DNA from: Microbacterium lacticum
GTDB taxonomy: Bacteria; Actinomycetota; Actinomycetes; Actinomycetales; Microbacteriaceae
Direction of reading: 5' to 3'
DNA: 64,000 bases
NCBI RefSeq assembly: GCF_006716815.1
Contig: NZ_VFPS01000001.1
Span: 62,001 to 126,000, forward strand
Under the pieces are notes generated by a model. That model searched no databases. It was not told the DNA's origin and saw only the letters and a program-made list of their open reading frames with translations. Made by a program: the position numbers and the translations under genes. Positions 12,904-26,832 of this stretch are shown piece after piece (position 1 is the first letter of the stretch; each line of letters begins with the position of its first letter).

Positions 12904-14451
12904 ATGACGGACGCAGTCCCGATCCTGGAGATGCGCTCCATCACCAAGGAGTTCCCGGGTGTGAAGGCCCTCAGCGACGTGTCGATCACGGTGGCGGCGG
13001 GCGAAGTGCACGCGATCTGCGGTGAGAACGGCGCCGGCAAGTCGACGCTGATGAAGGTGCTCTCCGGGGTGTACCCGTACGGCACGTACGACGGTGAGAT
13101 CTGGTTCCGCGGCGAGGTCGTCGAGTTCAAGGACATCCGGGCCAGCGAGCAGGCGGGCATCGTGATCATCCACCAGGAGCTCGCGCTGATCCCCGAGCTG
13201 TCGATCACCGAGAACATCTTCCTCGGCAACGAGATCGCGCACGGCGGAGTGATCGACTGGCCCGCGGCGCGCCTGCGCGCCATCGACCTGCTCGCCCGGG
13301 TGGGCCTGCGCGAAGACCCCGACACGAAGATCAAGCACCTCGGCGTCGGCAAGCAGCAGCTCGTCGAGATCGCCAAGGCGCTCTCGAAGGAGGTCAAGCT
13401 CCTCATCCTCGACGAGCCGACCGCGGCGCTCAACGAAGACGACTCGCAGCACCTGCTCGATCTGATCCTGTCCCTGAAGGGCAAGGGGATCACGTCGATC
13501 ATCATCAGCCACAAGCTCAACGAGATCGAGCAGATCGCCGACGAGATCACCATCATCCGCGACGGGCGCACGATCGAGACGCTCGATCTGTCCGCCGGCG
13601 GCGTCGACGAGGACCGCATCATCCGCGGCATGGTGGGCCGCTCGCTGGAGAGCCGCTTCCCCGACCGCACCCCGCACATCGGCGAGGTGTTCTTCGAGGT
13701 GCGCGACTGGTGGGTGCAGCACCCGCAGGTGCCCGAGCGGATGGTCGCGAAGGGCTCGAACCTGGTCGTCCGCCGCGGCGAGATCGTCGGTCTCGCCGGT
13801 CTCATGGGCGCGGGCCGCACCGAGCTCGCGATGAGCGTGTTCGGCCGCTCCTACGGCAAGTACCTCTCCGGAACGCTGATCAAGGACGGCGAGGAGATCG
13901 TGCTGAAAGACGTGCAGTCGGCGATCGACCACGGCCTCGCGTACGTCAGCGAAGACCGCAAGGTGCTCGGGCTCAACCTGCTCGACACTATCAAGCGCTC
14001 GATCGTCTCGGCGAAGCTGTCGAAGGTCGCTCCCCGCGGCGTCATCGACGCGAACACCGAGAGCGACGTCGCGGACGACTACCGCAAGCGTCTGCGCATC
14101 AAGACCCCGTCGGTCGACGTCGGCGTCGCGAAGCTCTCCGGCGGCAACCAGCAGAAGGTGGTGCTGGCGAAGTGGATGTTCACCGATCCCGATCTGCTGA
14201 TCCTCGACGAGCCCACCCGCGGCATCGATGTGGGAGCCAAGTACGAGATCTACACGATCATCCAGCAGCTCGCCGCGCAGGGAAAGGGCGTGATCCTCAT
14301 CTCCAGCGAGCTGCCCGAGCTGCTCGGCATCTCCGACCGCATCTACACGATCTTCGAGGGGCAGATCACCGATGACCTGCCCGTCGCCGAAGCGACCCCC
14401 GAGAACCTCATGCGCAGCATGACCTCCGTACGACAGAAAGCACAGCGATGA
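12904..14451 (+). CDS. mmsA: Multiple-sugar ABC importer, tandem ATP-binding protein (MmsA/XylG type)
   Basis: The 515-residue protein couples ATP hydrolysis to monosaccharide import at the inner face of the membrane. It has two fused ABC domains. The first has Walker A GENGAGKS (residues 40-47), a degenerate signature LGVGKQQ (about 146) and Walker [12 protein letters not shown] (about 166). The second has a degenerate Walker A (GLMGAGRTE, about 300), a full signature LSGGNQQK (about 411) and [12 protein letters not shown] (about 432). One weak and one strong site is usual for this CUT2 family. A clear AGGAGG ribosome site lies nine bases before the ATG. The stop overlaps the permease start. 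Confidence 0.92.
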   Translation: MTDAVPILEMRSITKEFPGVKALSDVSITVAAGEVHAICGENGAGKSTLMKVLSGVYPYGTYDGEIWFRGEVVEFKDIRASEQAGIVIIHQELALIPELSITENIFLGNEIAHGGVIDWPAARLRAIDLLARVGLREDPDTKIKHLGVGKQQLVEIAKALSKEVKLLILDEPTAALNEDDSQHLLDLILSLKGKGITSIIISHKLNEIEQIADEITIIRDGRTIETLDLSAGGVDEDRIIRGMVGRSLESRFPDRTPHIGEVFFEVRDWWVQHPQVPERMVAKGSNLVVRRGEIVGLAGLMGAGRTELAMSVFGRSYGKYLSGTLIKDGEEIVLKDVQSAIDHGLAYVSEDRKVLGLNLLDTIKRSIVSAKLSKVAPRGVIDANTESDVADDYRKRLRIKTPSVDVGVAKLSGGNQQKVVLAKWMFTDPDLLILDEPTRGIDVGAKYEIYTIIQQLAAQGKGVILISSELPELLGISDRIYTIFEGQITDDLPVAEATPENLMRSMTSVRQKAQR

Positions 14452-15821
14452 CCACCGAGACGGTTCCCTCGAAGAGCACAGGCGGCGGTTTCGCCGACCT
14501 CAAGAAGATGTTCGGCGGCAGCACGTCGTCGCTGCGCCAGTTCGGCATCCTGTTCTCGCTGATCGCGATCATCGTCGTGTTCCAGATCTGGACGAACGGC
14601 ACGACCCTCTCACCGCAGAACCTGATCAACGTCGTCAGCCAGCAGTCTTACATCCTCATCCTCGCCATCGGCATGGTGATGGTGATCATCCTCGGCCACA
14701 TCGATCTGTCGGTCGGGTCGGTGGCCGCCTTCGTCGGCATCATCGTCGCCAAGTCGATGGATGACTGGCAGGTGCCCTGGCCCGTCGCGATCGGCATCGG
14801 CCTCGTCGTGGGCGCGCTCGTCGGTGCCTGGCAGGGCTTCTGGGTCGCCTACGTCGGGGTGCCCGCGTTCATCGTGACGCTGGCCGGCATGCTCATCTTC
14901 CGCGGCGGCAACCAGTGGATCGGGCAGTCGACGACCACGCCCGTCCCGCCGGAGTACAGCTTCATCGGGTCGGGCTACCTGCCCGAGCTCCCCATCAACG
15001 TCAACTTCAACGTGCTGACGATGCTGCTGGGCCTCGTCGGTGTGGGCTGGGTGTTCTACAACGAGTACCGCCTGCGCCGCCAGCAGCACCAGATCGGAGT
15101 CGAGTCGGCGCCGCTGTGGGTGTCGGGCGTGAAGGTCGTGCTGCTGTCGGCGGCGATCCTCTGGGCGGCGTGGCTGTTCGCCACCGGCCGCCCGGGCACG
15201 AGCTTCCCGGTCTCGGGCGTGATCCTGCTCGTACTCGTGGTGGTGTACTCGTTCCTCACGAACCGCACGGTCTTCGGGCGCCACATCTACGCCGTCGGCG
15301 GCAACCGCATGGCCGCAGCCCTGTCGGGCGTGAAGGACCGTCGCGTCGACTTCCTCGTGATGATGAACATGTCGGTGCTCGCCGCCGTCGCGGGCATGAT
15401 CTACGTCGGCCGCGCCACGGCGTCGGGCCCGCAGGACGGCAACGGCTGGGAGCTGGATGCCATCGCGGCGGTCTTCATCGGCGGCGCGGCGGTCTCCGGC
15501 GGCATCGGCACCGACATCGGGTCGATCATCGGCGGGCTCGTCATGGCCTTCCTCAACAACGGCCTCCAGCTGATCGGCGCCGGCGCCGACGCGATCGCGA
15601 TCACGAAGGGTCTCGTGCTGCTGCTCGCCGTCGCGATCGACGTGATCAGCAAGCGCCGCGGCGGACCCTCGATCATCGGCATCTTCATGCGCCGCTTCGA
15701 GAACAAGGACGGCAAGGACGACAAGGACAAGAAGGCCGTCCTCCCCGAAACCATGCCCGCCGTCGCCCCGACGTCGGTCTCCAACGAGTCGAGCCTTCCG
15801 GCCGACCTTCCCCGGCAGTAG
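14448..15821 (+). CDS. mmsB: Multiple-sugar ABC importer permease (MmsB/XylH type)
   Basis: The 457-residue integral membrane protein forms the channel of the CUT2 sugar importer. A hydrophilic 30-residue N-terminus precedes about ten hydrophobic segments. The conserved family sequences [31 protein letters not shown] and [15 protein letters not shown] are present. The C-terminal ~50 residues are charged and Lys/Asp-rich ([10 protein letters not shown]), presumably cytoplasmic. The ATG overlaps the mmsA TGA by 4 bases. Confidence 0.92.
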   Translation: MTTETVPSKSTGGGFADLKKMFGGSTSSLRQFGILFSLIAIIVVFQIWTNGTTLSPQNLINVVSQQSYILILAIGMVMVIILGHIDLSVGSVAAFVGIIVAKSMDDWQVPWPVAIGIGLVVGALVGAWQGFWVAYVGVPAFIVTLAGMLIFRGGNQWIGQSTTTPVPPEYSFIGSGYLPELPINVNFNVLTMLLGLVGVGWVFYNEYRLRRQQHQIGVESAPLWVSGVKVVLLSAAILWAAWLFATGRPGTSFPVSGVILLVLVVVYSFLTNRTVFGRHIYAVGGNRMAAALSGVKDRRVDFLVMMNMSVLAAVAGMIYVGRATASGPQDGNGWELDAIAAVFIGGAAVSGGIGTDIGSIIGGLVMAFLNNGLQLIGAGADAIAITKGLVLLLAVAIDVISKRRGGPSIIGIFMRRFENKDGKDDKDKKAVLPETMPAVAPTSVSNESSLPADLPRQ

Positions 15822-15886
15822 CCCTCGCGCTCTGCCACACGTGATACCCACACCAAGAGATACCCACAACAGAAAGTGATGAATCA

Positions 15887-17011
15887 ATGAAGAGAATCGC
15901 ACTCGCGGCGGCGGCGGCGGTAGCCGTCACGGCGCTCGCTCTCACCGGATGCTCGAGCTCGGGCGGCCGCGGCGGCGATGCCGGGGCCTCCGAGTCGGCC
16001 GCGGCGGGCTTCGCCGCCGACGCGACGATCGGTGTCGCGCTGCCCGATAAGACGTCGGAGAACTGGGTGCTCGCCGGCAACCTGTTCGAGAACGGTCTGA
16101 AGGACGCCGGTTTCAAGGGTGACGTGCAGTACGCACCGGCATCCAACACCGTCGCCGAGCAGCAGAACCAGATCTCGGCGATGATCACCAACGGTGCGAA
16201 GGTCATCGTCATCGGCGCGAAGGACGGCAAGCAGCTCGGCACGCAGCTGCAGCAGGCCGCCGACGCCGGCGTCAAGATCATCGCGTACGACCGCCTCATC
16301 GAGAACACGCCGAACGTGGACTACTACGTCGCGTTCGACAACTTCAAGGTCGGCGAGCTGCAGGGCCAGGCCCTGCTCGACGGTCTCGAGGCGCGGTCGG
16401 GTCACGCGGCCCCGTGGAACATCGAGCTGTTCTCGGGCTCGCCCGACGACGCCAACTCGGCGGTGTTCTTCAACGGCGCGATGAAGGTTCTGCAGCCGAA
16501 GATCGACGACGGCACGCTCGTCGTGAAGTCGGGTCAGACCGACATCCAGCAGACGGCGACGCAGGGCTGGAAGGCCGAGAACGCGCAGAGCCGGATGGAC
16601 TCGCTGCTGACGGCGAACTACACCTCGGCCACCATCGACGGTGTGCTCTCACCGAACGACACGCTCGCCCGCGCCATCATCACCTCGGTGAAGCAGGCAG
16701 GCAAGGACATCTCGACGTTCACCGTGACCGGTCAGGACTCGGAGGTCGAGTCGGTCAAGTCGATCATGGCCGGTGAGCAGTACTCGACGATCAACAAGGA
16801 CACCTCGCTGCTCGTCGAGCAGACCATCAAGATGATCGGCCAGCTCCAGAAGGGCGAAGAGGTCGACGTCAACGACACCGAGCAGTACGACAACGGCGTG
16901 AAGGTCGTCCCGGCGTACCTGCTGCCCCCGGTGATCGTCACGAAGGAGAACGCGGCCGAGGCCTACGCCAACAACCCGACGCTCCTCGACATCGTGAAGG
17001 CCGCGCAGTAA
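15887..17011 (+). CDS. chvE: Sugar-binding lipoprotein of the CUT2 importer (ChvE type)
   Basis: The 374-residue product starts with a lipoprotein signal peptide (MKRIALAAAAAVAVTALALT, then GC) whose lipobox LTGC puts the lipidated cysteine at residue 22. A Gly/Ser/Ala-rich tether follows, then a Peripla_BP_4 sugar-binding domain with IGVALPDKTSENW, NQISAMITNGAKVIVIGA, IIAYDRLI and SPNDTLARAII. It delivers monosaccharides to MmsA/MmsB from outside the membrane. The gene is 65 bases after mmsB and is followed by a strong terminator, so it closes the operon. ChvE-type proteins bind several aldoses; the exact ligand here is unknown. Confidence 0.9.
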   Translation: MKRIALAAAAAVAVTALALTGCSSSGGRGGDAGASESAAAGFAADATIGVALPDKTSENWVLAGNLFENGLKDAGFKGDVQYAPASNTVAEQQNQISAMITNGAKVIVIGAKDGKQLGTQLQQAADAGVKIIAYDRLIENTPNVDYYVAFDNFKVGELQGQALLDGLEARSGHAAPWNIELFSGSPDDANSAVFFNGAMKVLQPKIDDGTLVVKSGQTDIQQTATQGWKAENAQSRMDSLLTANYTSATIDGVLSPNDTLARAIITSVKQAGKDISTFTVTGQDSEVESVKSIMAGEQYSTINKDTSLLVEQTIKMIGQLQKGEEVDVNDTEQYDNGVKVVPAYLLPPVIVTKENAAEAYANNPTLLDIVKAAQ

Positions 17012-17030
17012 GCAGCCGACACCCACACCA

Positions 17031-17063
17031 CGACGGCCCCCGCTCCTCGAGCGGGGGCCGTCG
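17031..17063 (+). terminator. Strong hairpin terminator after chvE
   Basis: A perfect 15-bp stem (CGACGGCCCCCGCTC against its complement) closes a 3-base loop, 20 bases after the chvE stop. It lacks a long U tract but is followed by TCGTT. It ends the sugar operon and shields the rRNA leader. Confidence 0.85.
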
Positions 17064-17530
17064 TCGTTCGCGCTACGTGTCTGCCAGCCACGATCCGCCG
17101 TCGCGCTCTCGACGATCGAATAGATCCATCGCCGCCGCCAGGAGGTGCCCGCACCGTGATCGAGCGCCTGCGCGGGGTGAGCGCCGGGAGCGGCCGTCTC
17201 GCCGGCCGGGTGCGGGTCGTCCCGCAGACCACCAGGATTGGGCCGCCGACCAGGCACTACCTCTCGCGACCGGCCCCACTCAGTGCGCACGACACGCCCG
17301 GGATGCGGCCTGGACTTGCCCGATCCCCAGAAACCATGTAACTTATTACTTGTTCGCCCCACAGGGAAGAGCGAGAAGGTCGGAAGGCCTCGCCCCCTCA
17401 AGCGGAGAACCAACCCAACCCAAACCTCTCAGCAGAGAGAACAAGGCCTTCTGGTCTAGGATGGGATCCCACTCCTCGAAGCTGTCGAAGAGTGCTGCTG
17501 GAGACGCTAAATCAGTCACAGACAGCCGAC
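17064..17530. other. Non-coding stretch upstream of the rRNA promoters
   Basis: I see no convincing gene here. Short open frames lack ribosome sites and protein-like composition. A weak promoter-like pair, TTGCCC at 17316-17321 and TAACTT at 17339-17344 with 17-base spacing, could be a third rRNA promoter. The composition is less GC-rich than the flanking genes. Confidence 0.4.
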
Positions 17531-17559
17531 TTGACAAGCAGAGCGAGAGGGGATAAGAT
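17531..17559 (+). promoter_or_regulatory. rRNA promoter P1
   Basis: A consensus TTGACA (17531-17536) and TAAGAT (17554-17559) are separated by 17 bases, preceded by GCCGAC and followed by AGAGAAGTTGC. This is the strongest sigma-70-type promoter in the window apart from its twin P2. Confidence 0.8.
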
Positions 17560-17663
17560 AGAGAAGTTGCACGGCGGGCTGGCTTGAAGCCGAAACGCTG
17601 AGCAAACGATCTAGCTTCGTGTGATGCGCGTCATCGCGTCTGACTCCGGTCAGAAACGCCGAC

Positions 17664-17691
17664 TTGACAAGCGAAACAGGAAGTGTAAGAT
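17664..17691 (+). promoter_or_regulatory. rRNA promoter P2
   Basis: TTGACA (17664-17669) and TAAGAT (17686-17691) have 16-base spacing. The flanks GCCGACTTGACAAGC and TAAGATAGAGAAGTTGC are the same as at P1, 132 bases upstream, so the two arose by duplication. Leader sequence with the TTGAGAACTCAACAGCGTGC processing/antitermination-type motif (about 17748-17767) follows before 16S. Confidence 0.8.
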
Positions 17692-17933
17692 AGAGAAGTT
17701 GCCCTGCAGGGGAGGCCGAGAGGCCGAACGGCAGGAGCATCCGATCCTTGAGAACTCAACAGCGTGCACTTGTCAAATGCCAAATAACCTCGATTCAACT
17801 TCGGTTGAATGAGATTCCTTTGGATCAAAGTCCGGCACTCCGGTGCCGGCAACGGATAGTCAGCAATGACATCCCTTTGGTCAGATCAAACTCGCTCGGT
17901 CAGTCAATTTCCGGTTGATCGCAGCAACATTTC

Positions 17934-22940
<5,007 letters not shown>

Positions 22941-23038
22941 CACCGTTTTAGGTGCTTGCGTCCACTGAGTGGTTCTCGATGTACGGTCGAGAACCGCATA
23001 ACAATGACTATTGTTATGCAGACTGAAACATCAATAGT

Positions 23039-23156
23039 GTTTCGGCGGCCATAGCGTGAGGGAAACGCCCGGTTACATTCCGAACCCGGAAGCTAAGCCT
23101 CACAGCGCCGATGGTACTGCAGGGGGACCCTGTGGGAGAGTAGGACACCGCCGGAC
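23039..23156 (+). rRNA. rrf: 5S ribosomal RNA
   Basis: The 118-base gene begins GTTTCGGCGG and ends CCGCCGGAC, which pair as the terminal helix. The internal CCGAACCCGGAAGCTAAG sequence is the conserved 5S loop region. It lies 98 bases after 23S and 10 bases before a terminator stem. Confidence 0.96.
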
Positions 23157-23166
23157 TTCTTTCGTG

Positions 23167-23196
23167 AAAAGGCCACCCAGAGTTGGGTGGCCTTTT
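23167..23196 (+). terminator. rrn operon terminator
   Basis: A 13-bp perfect stem AAAAGGCCACCCA / TGGGTGGCCTTTT with a 4-base loop forms a classic intrinsic terminator directly after 5S. The T run at the 3' side makes it efficient in this orientation. Confidence 0.92.
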
Positions 23197-23242
23197 CTCG
23201 TTGATACGCTCTTTCGTTGAGACGATGAGAAGGGATGCCGCC

Positions 23243-24715
23243 ATGGCTGATGCAGAGCGACCGCGTCGAGAAGATCCGCGTCGACCCTCGGCAGGTCGGC
23301 CCGCACAGGGCGGCTCGCGCACGCCCCGCACGTCGCGCGACGGAGAGCGGAAGCCCTACGCTTCGCGCGACGGGGAGCGGAAGCCGTATCCCAAGCGTGA
23401 TGGTGAGCGGAAGCCGTACGCCCCGCGCGACGGTGAGCGGAAGCCGTACGCCCCGCGCGACGGTGAGCGGAAGCCGTACGCCCCGCGCGACGGGGAGCGG
23501 AAGCCGTACGCCCCGCGCGACGGGGAGCGGAAGCCGTACGCCCCGCGCGACCGGGAGCGTAAGCCGTATCCCAAGCGTGATGGTGAGCGTAAGCCGTACG
23601 CCCCGCGCGACCGGGAGCGTAAGCCGTATCCCAAGCGTGATGGTGAGCGTAAGCCGTATGCCCCGCGCGACGGGGAGCGGAAGCCGTATCCCAAGCGTGA
23701 TGGTGAGCGTAAGCCGTATCCCAAGCGTGATGGTGAGCGGAAGCCGTTCCCGAAGCGCGACGGCGACCGCCGGACGTCCCGGCCGCCGCAGGGTTCGGAC
23801 CGTCGCTCGACCGAGCCCGGGCCGGTGCTGCCGGCCGACGTCACCCCGCAAGACCTGGCATCCGCAGCACGAAACGAACTGAAGACGCTGAGCAAGGAGA
23901 ACGCCGAGCAGGTGGCCCGCCATCTCGCGATGGCGGCGCGTCTCATCGACGACGATCCGCAGCTCGCCCATCAGCACGCCCTCGCTGCCTCACGCAGCGC
24001 CGGGCGCATCGCCGTGGTCCGGGAGACCGTCGCGATCACCGCGTACGCGATCGGCGACTTCGCCCTCGCCGTGCGCGAGCTGCGCACCTTCCGTCGCATC
24101 TCGGGGCGCGACGACCAGATCGCCCTCCTCGTCGACAGCGAGCGTGGCGTCGGGCGCCCCGACCGCGCGCTCGAGGTCGGCCGCGCCGTCGACCGGACGG
24201 CGCTCCCCGTCGAGGTGCGCGTCGAGCTTGCGATCGCGATGTCGGGCGCGCGGCTCGACCTCGGCGAGAACGAGCGTGCGCTGCAAGAGCTCGACATCCC
24301 CGAACTCGACCCCGACCGCGCCTTCTCATGGAGCCCGGGCCTGTTCGCCGCCCGTGCCGCCGTGCTCGAAGAGCTCGGACGTCTGGACGAGGCGGCCCAG
24401 TGGCAGCGCCGCGCCGAGATCGCCGAGGACGTGATCGGCGCCCGCGAGGCCGACAGCGAGACGCTCCTCATCGAGGAGATCGATGAAGTCGAGCTCGACG
24501 ACGAGATCGACGATCTCGACCCCGACGGCGAGGATGCTGTGGCGCCCGCCGCCGCTGAGTCCGAGTCGGATGCGGAGCCGGAGCCGGAGCTCGCGACCGA
24601 GATCGCACCGGAACCCGCGCCCGCCTCCGTTGAGGACGAGGTCGACGAGATCCTCGCCGAGGCCGGCACCGACGATGCCGCGGGCGACGCTCCCGACGCC
24701 GAGTCCACGCGCTGA
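23243..24715 (+). CDS. Decapeptide-repeat protein with C-terminal TPR-like domain (Rv1691 position)
   Basis: The product is 490 residues from the ATG at 23243, which has an AAGGGA ribosome site. After ~30 residues, fourteen 10-residue units of the form RDGERKPYAP or RDGERKPYPK run to about residue 171, giving an extremely basic, disordered arm. Residues ~190-400 form a helical, TPR-like domain (DPQLAHQHALAASRSAGRIAV and similar). The last 90 residues are very acidic (Asp/Glu/Ala/Pro). The gene occupies the place of M. tuberculosis Rv1691, a TPR protein, and overlaps the HAD phosphatase gene. A strongly basic arm and acidic tail suggest RNA or ribosome contact, but function is unknown. Confidence 0.85.
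   Translation: MADAERPRREDPRRPSAGRPAQGGSRTPRTSRDGERKPYASRDGERKPYPKRDGERKPYAPRDGERKPYAPRDGERKPYAPRDGERKPYAPRDGERKPYAPRDRERKPYPKRDGERKPYAPRDRERKPYPKRDGERKPYAPRDGERKPYPKRDGERKPYPKRDGERKPFPKRDGDRRTSRPPQGSDRRSTEPGPVLPADVTPQDLASAARNELKTLSKENAEQVARHLAMAARLIDDDPQLAHQHALAASRSAGRIAVVRETVAITAYAIGDFALAVRELRTFRRISGRDDQIALLVDSERGVGRPDRALEVGRAVDRTALPVEVRVELAIAMSGARLDLGENERALQELDIPELDPDRAFSWSPGLFAARAAVLEELGRLDEAAQWQRRAEIAEDVIGAREADSETLLIEEIDEVELDDEIDDLDPDGEDAVAPAAAESESDAEPEPELATEIAPEPAPASVEDEVDEILAEAGTDDAAGDAPDAESTR
23336..23755 (+). repeat. Fourteen in-frame 30-bp tandem repeats
   Basis: The 30-base unit encodes RDGERKPY plus AP, PK or AS. Units 8 and 10 carry RDRER, and unit 14 has F for Y. A fifteenth, degenerate unit (RDGDRRTSRP) follows. 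The array is coding, without spacers, so it is not a CRISPR. Near-identical units make copy number likely to vary between strains. Confidence 0.95.
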
Positions 24716-25752
24716 TGAGCCTGTTCTCGCGTCGCGCCGAACGGACGCCCCTCGACGGGGTGGACGCGGTCCTCGCCGACCTCGACGGCGTGGTGTACGC
24801 AGGCCCCGGCCCGCTGCCCTACGCCGTGGAAAGCCTCACCCGGGCGGCCGACACTCGCCGACTCGGGTACATCACCAACAACGCTTCGCGGCGCGACAGT
24901 GCCGTCGCCGAGCACCTCCGCGAACTCGGCCTCACGGCGACCCAGCCCGACGACGTCGTCACGAGCCCGCAGGCCGCGATGCGGCTCCTGCGCGAGCGCG
25001 TGGAACCCGGTGCCACGGTGCTCGTCGTCGGCGGTGACGGCCTCGTCTACGAGCTCGAGAAGGCGGGATATCGCGTCACGCGGAGCGCTGACGACGTTCC
25101 CGCCGCCGTCGTGCAGGGCTTCGCGCAGGACGTCGGCTGGCTGCAGCTCGCCGAAGCCTCCTACGCTCTCGCCCTCCCCGAAGACGAGGGCGGGATCCCC
25201 TGGATCGCCACGAACACCGACTGGACGATCCCGCAGGCGCGGGGGATCGCCCCGGGAAACGGAACCCTCGTCTCCGCCGTGCACACCGCGGTGGGACGTC
25301 TCGCCGTCGTCGCCGGCAAGCCCGAGCGGCCCATCTTCGATGAGGCGGTGGCACGCTTCGGGGCGAGGCATCCGCTGTTCATCGGCGACCGACTCGACAC
25401 CGACATCGCCGGGGCTCAGGCCGCCGGCATCCCCTCGGCGCTCGTTCTCACCGGTGTCGACCGGCCGAAGCACGTGCTCGCCGCTCCGACCACGTCGCGG
25501 CCGACGTTCATCCTCGGCGACCTGCGCGAGCTGCACGAGCCGTACCCCGAGACGGTCGTGCAGGGCGACGTGACGACGGTCGGCACCGCATCGGTGCGGA
25601 TCGACGGCCCCGACGTGCACATCATGCGCGCCGGCGATCGCCCCATCGACCTCGTGCGCGCGGGCGCGGCCGCCATCTGGGCCACCGGCCGCGCGATCTA
25701 CGGCTTCCGCGTGCCCGAGCAGCTCTACGCCGACCCGTTCCACCGACCCTGA
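24715..25752 (+). CDS. HAD-superfamily (IIA, NagD-like) sugar or glycerol phosphatase
   Basis: The 345-residue protein has the HAD motif I as LADLDGVVYAG (nucleophile Asp), motif II region ITNNASRRDS, the motif III lysine in VVAGKPERPIFDEA and motif IV FIGDRLDTDIAGAQAAG. The C2-cap arrangement places it in HAD subclass IIA. Its M. tuberculosis counterpart in the same position, Rv1692, is described as a glycerol-3-phosphate phosphatase, and that is the best guess here. The last ~70 residues form an extra domain. The ATG overlaps the stop of the repeat-protein gene by one base. Confidence 0.88.
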   Translation: MSLFSRRAERTPLDGVDAVLADLDGVVYAGPGPLPYAVESLTRAADTRRLGYITNNASRRDSAVAEHLRELGLTATQPDDVVTSPQAAMRLLRERVEPGATVLVVGGDGLVYELEKAGYRVTRSADDVPAAVVQGFAQDVGWLQLAEASYALALPEDEGGIPWIATNTDWTIPQARGIAPGNGTLVSAVHTAVGRLAVVAGKPERPIFDEAVARFGARHPLFIGDRLDTDIAGAQAAGIPSALVLTGVDRPKHVLAAPTTSRPTFILGDLRELHEPYPETVVQGDVTTVGTASVRIDGPDVHIMRAGDRPIDLVRAGAAAIWATGRAIYGFRVPEQLYADPFHRP

Positions 25753-25861
25753 CCGGCGCTGCACGGCGCTGCGCGAAGCGTCACGGCGCGGCACGGCGGC
25801 CGGTGAGATCCCCGGTGCGGTCGCACGGTCACGGGGGCGGTGGGCGCGTATCGTGGAGGGC

Positions 25862-26023
25862 ATGTCGATGGATGCCGCTGACGCCGACGCTCGCCGCGAC
25901 GATCTGCTGTCCGCGCTCGAGGTGATCGAGCAGCAGCCGCTCGCCGAGCGCGCGAACGCGTACGCCTCGCTCCACGACGACCTCGCGCGGCGCCTCGAGT
26001 CGGGTCCGCGGGAAACCGCGTGA
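25862..26023 (+). CDS. Small conserved protein in the Rv1693 position
   Basis: The ATG at 25862 opens a 53-residue frame that reads as a short acidic-basic helical peptide (LLSALEVIEQQPLAERANAY and so on) and ends in a TGA overlapping the tlyA GTG by 4 bases. A tiny ORF in exactly this place occurs in M. tuberculosis (Rv1693), which supports it as a real gene. The composition suggests a helical hairpin. A second ATG lies two codons downstream. Function is unknown; translation coupling to tlyA is likely. Confidence 0.7.
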   Translation: MSMDAADADARRDDLLSALEVIEQQPLAERANAYASLHDDLARRLESGPRETA

Positions 26024-26832
26024 CGGCCCGCCTGGACGCCGCCGTCGCGGCGCGCGGCCTCGCCCGATCGCGCACGCAGGCGGCGCAGCTGATCGAAGCC
26101 GGTCTCGTCTCGGTCGACGGCGCGCCGGTCGTCAAGTCCTCGACGAAGGTCTCGGACACGCAGGAGATCACCGTCGCGGCATCCGACCACTACGTCAGCC
26201 GCGCGGCGCACAAGCTCCTCGCCGCGCTCGATGCGTTCGAGGTTCTTGTGGCGGGTCGCGTGTGCCTCGACATGGGGGCCTCGACGGGCGGCTTCACGCA
26301 GGTGCTCCGCGAACGCGGCGCGGCGCGGGTGTACGCCGTCGACGTCGGGCACGGCCAGCTCGACCCGCTCATCGCCGGCGACCCCGGCGTCACGGCCGTC
26401 GAGGGATTCAACGTGCGGTACATGACCCCCGACAGCCTCGCCGCGGCGGCCGACGCACCGACGGCGCCGGAGCTCATCACGGGGGATCTCTCGTTCATCT
26501 CCCTCACCCACGTGCTGCCCGCCGCGGCCGCGGTCGCCGCGCCGGGCGCCGATCTCGTGCTGCTCGTGAAGCCCCAGTTCGAGGTCGGCCGCACGGGCGT
26601 GCGGGAGGGACTCGTCGCCGATGCCGCCGCGCGCGCCGACGCGGTCGCCGGCGTGCTCTGGGCGGCGTGGGACGCGGGGCTCGGCACGTTCGGCGTCATC
26701 GCCTCGCCGATCGCCGGCACGCACGGCAACCACGAGTATCTCGTGCACCTGCGCCCCGTGCCCGGCCCGGAGGCGGCGGGCAATCCGACAGAATATCTGG
26801 AGACCGTGAACCGACTGGCGGGAGCGAAATGA
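26020..26832 (+). CDS. tlyA: 16S/23S rRNA 2'-O-ribose methyltransferase TlyA
   Basis: TlyA methylates C1409 of 16S and C1920 of 23S rRNA, which is needed for capreomycin sensitivity in mycobacteria. The 270-residue product has an N-terminal S4 RNA-binding domain (residues 1-60, ARSRTQAAQLIEAGLVSVDG). An FtsJ/RrmJ-type methyltransferase domain follows, with SAM motif DMGASTGGFTQVL (about residue 87) and catalytic residues in GDLSFIS and VKPQFEVG. The GTG start overlaps the small upstream gene and the stop overlaps nadK. Confidence 0.94.
   Translation: MTARLDAAVAARGLARSRTQAAQLIEAGLVSVDGAPVVKSSTKVSDTQEITVAASDHYVSRAAHKLLAALDAFEVLVAGRVCLDMGASTGGFTQVLRERGAARVYAVDVGHGQLDPLIAGDPGVTAVEGFNVRYMTPDSLAAAADAPTAPELITGDLSFISLTHVLPAAAAVAAPGADLVLLVKPQFEVGRTGVREGLVADAAARADAVAGVLWAAWDAGLGTFGVIASPIAGTHGNHEYLVHLRPVPGPEAAGNPTEYLETVNRLAGAK

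Noticed and set aside
23336-23755. Regular 30-bp repeats suggesting a CRISPR array
   Set aside because: The repeats are directly adjacent with no spacers, stay in one reading frame and sit inside a gene. No cas genes are near.
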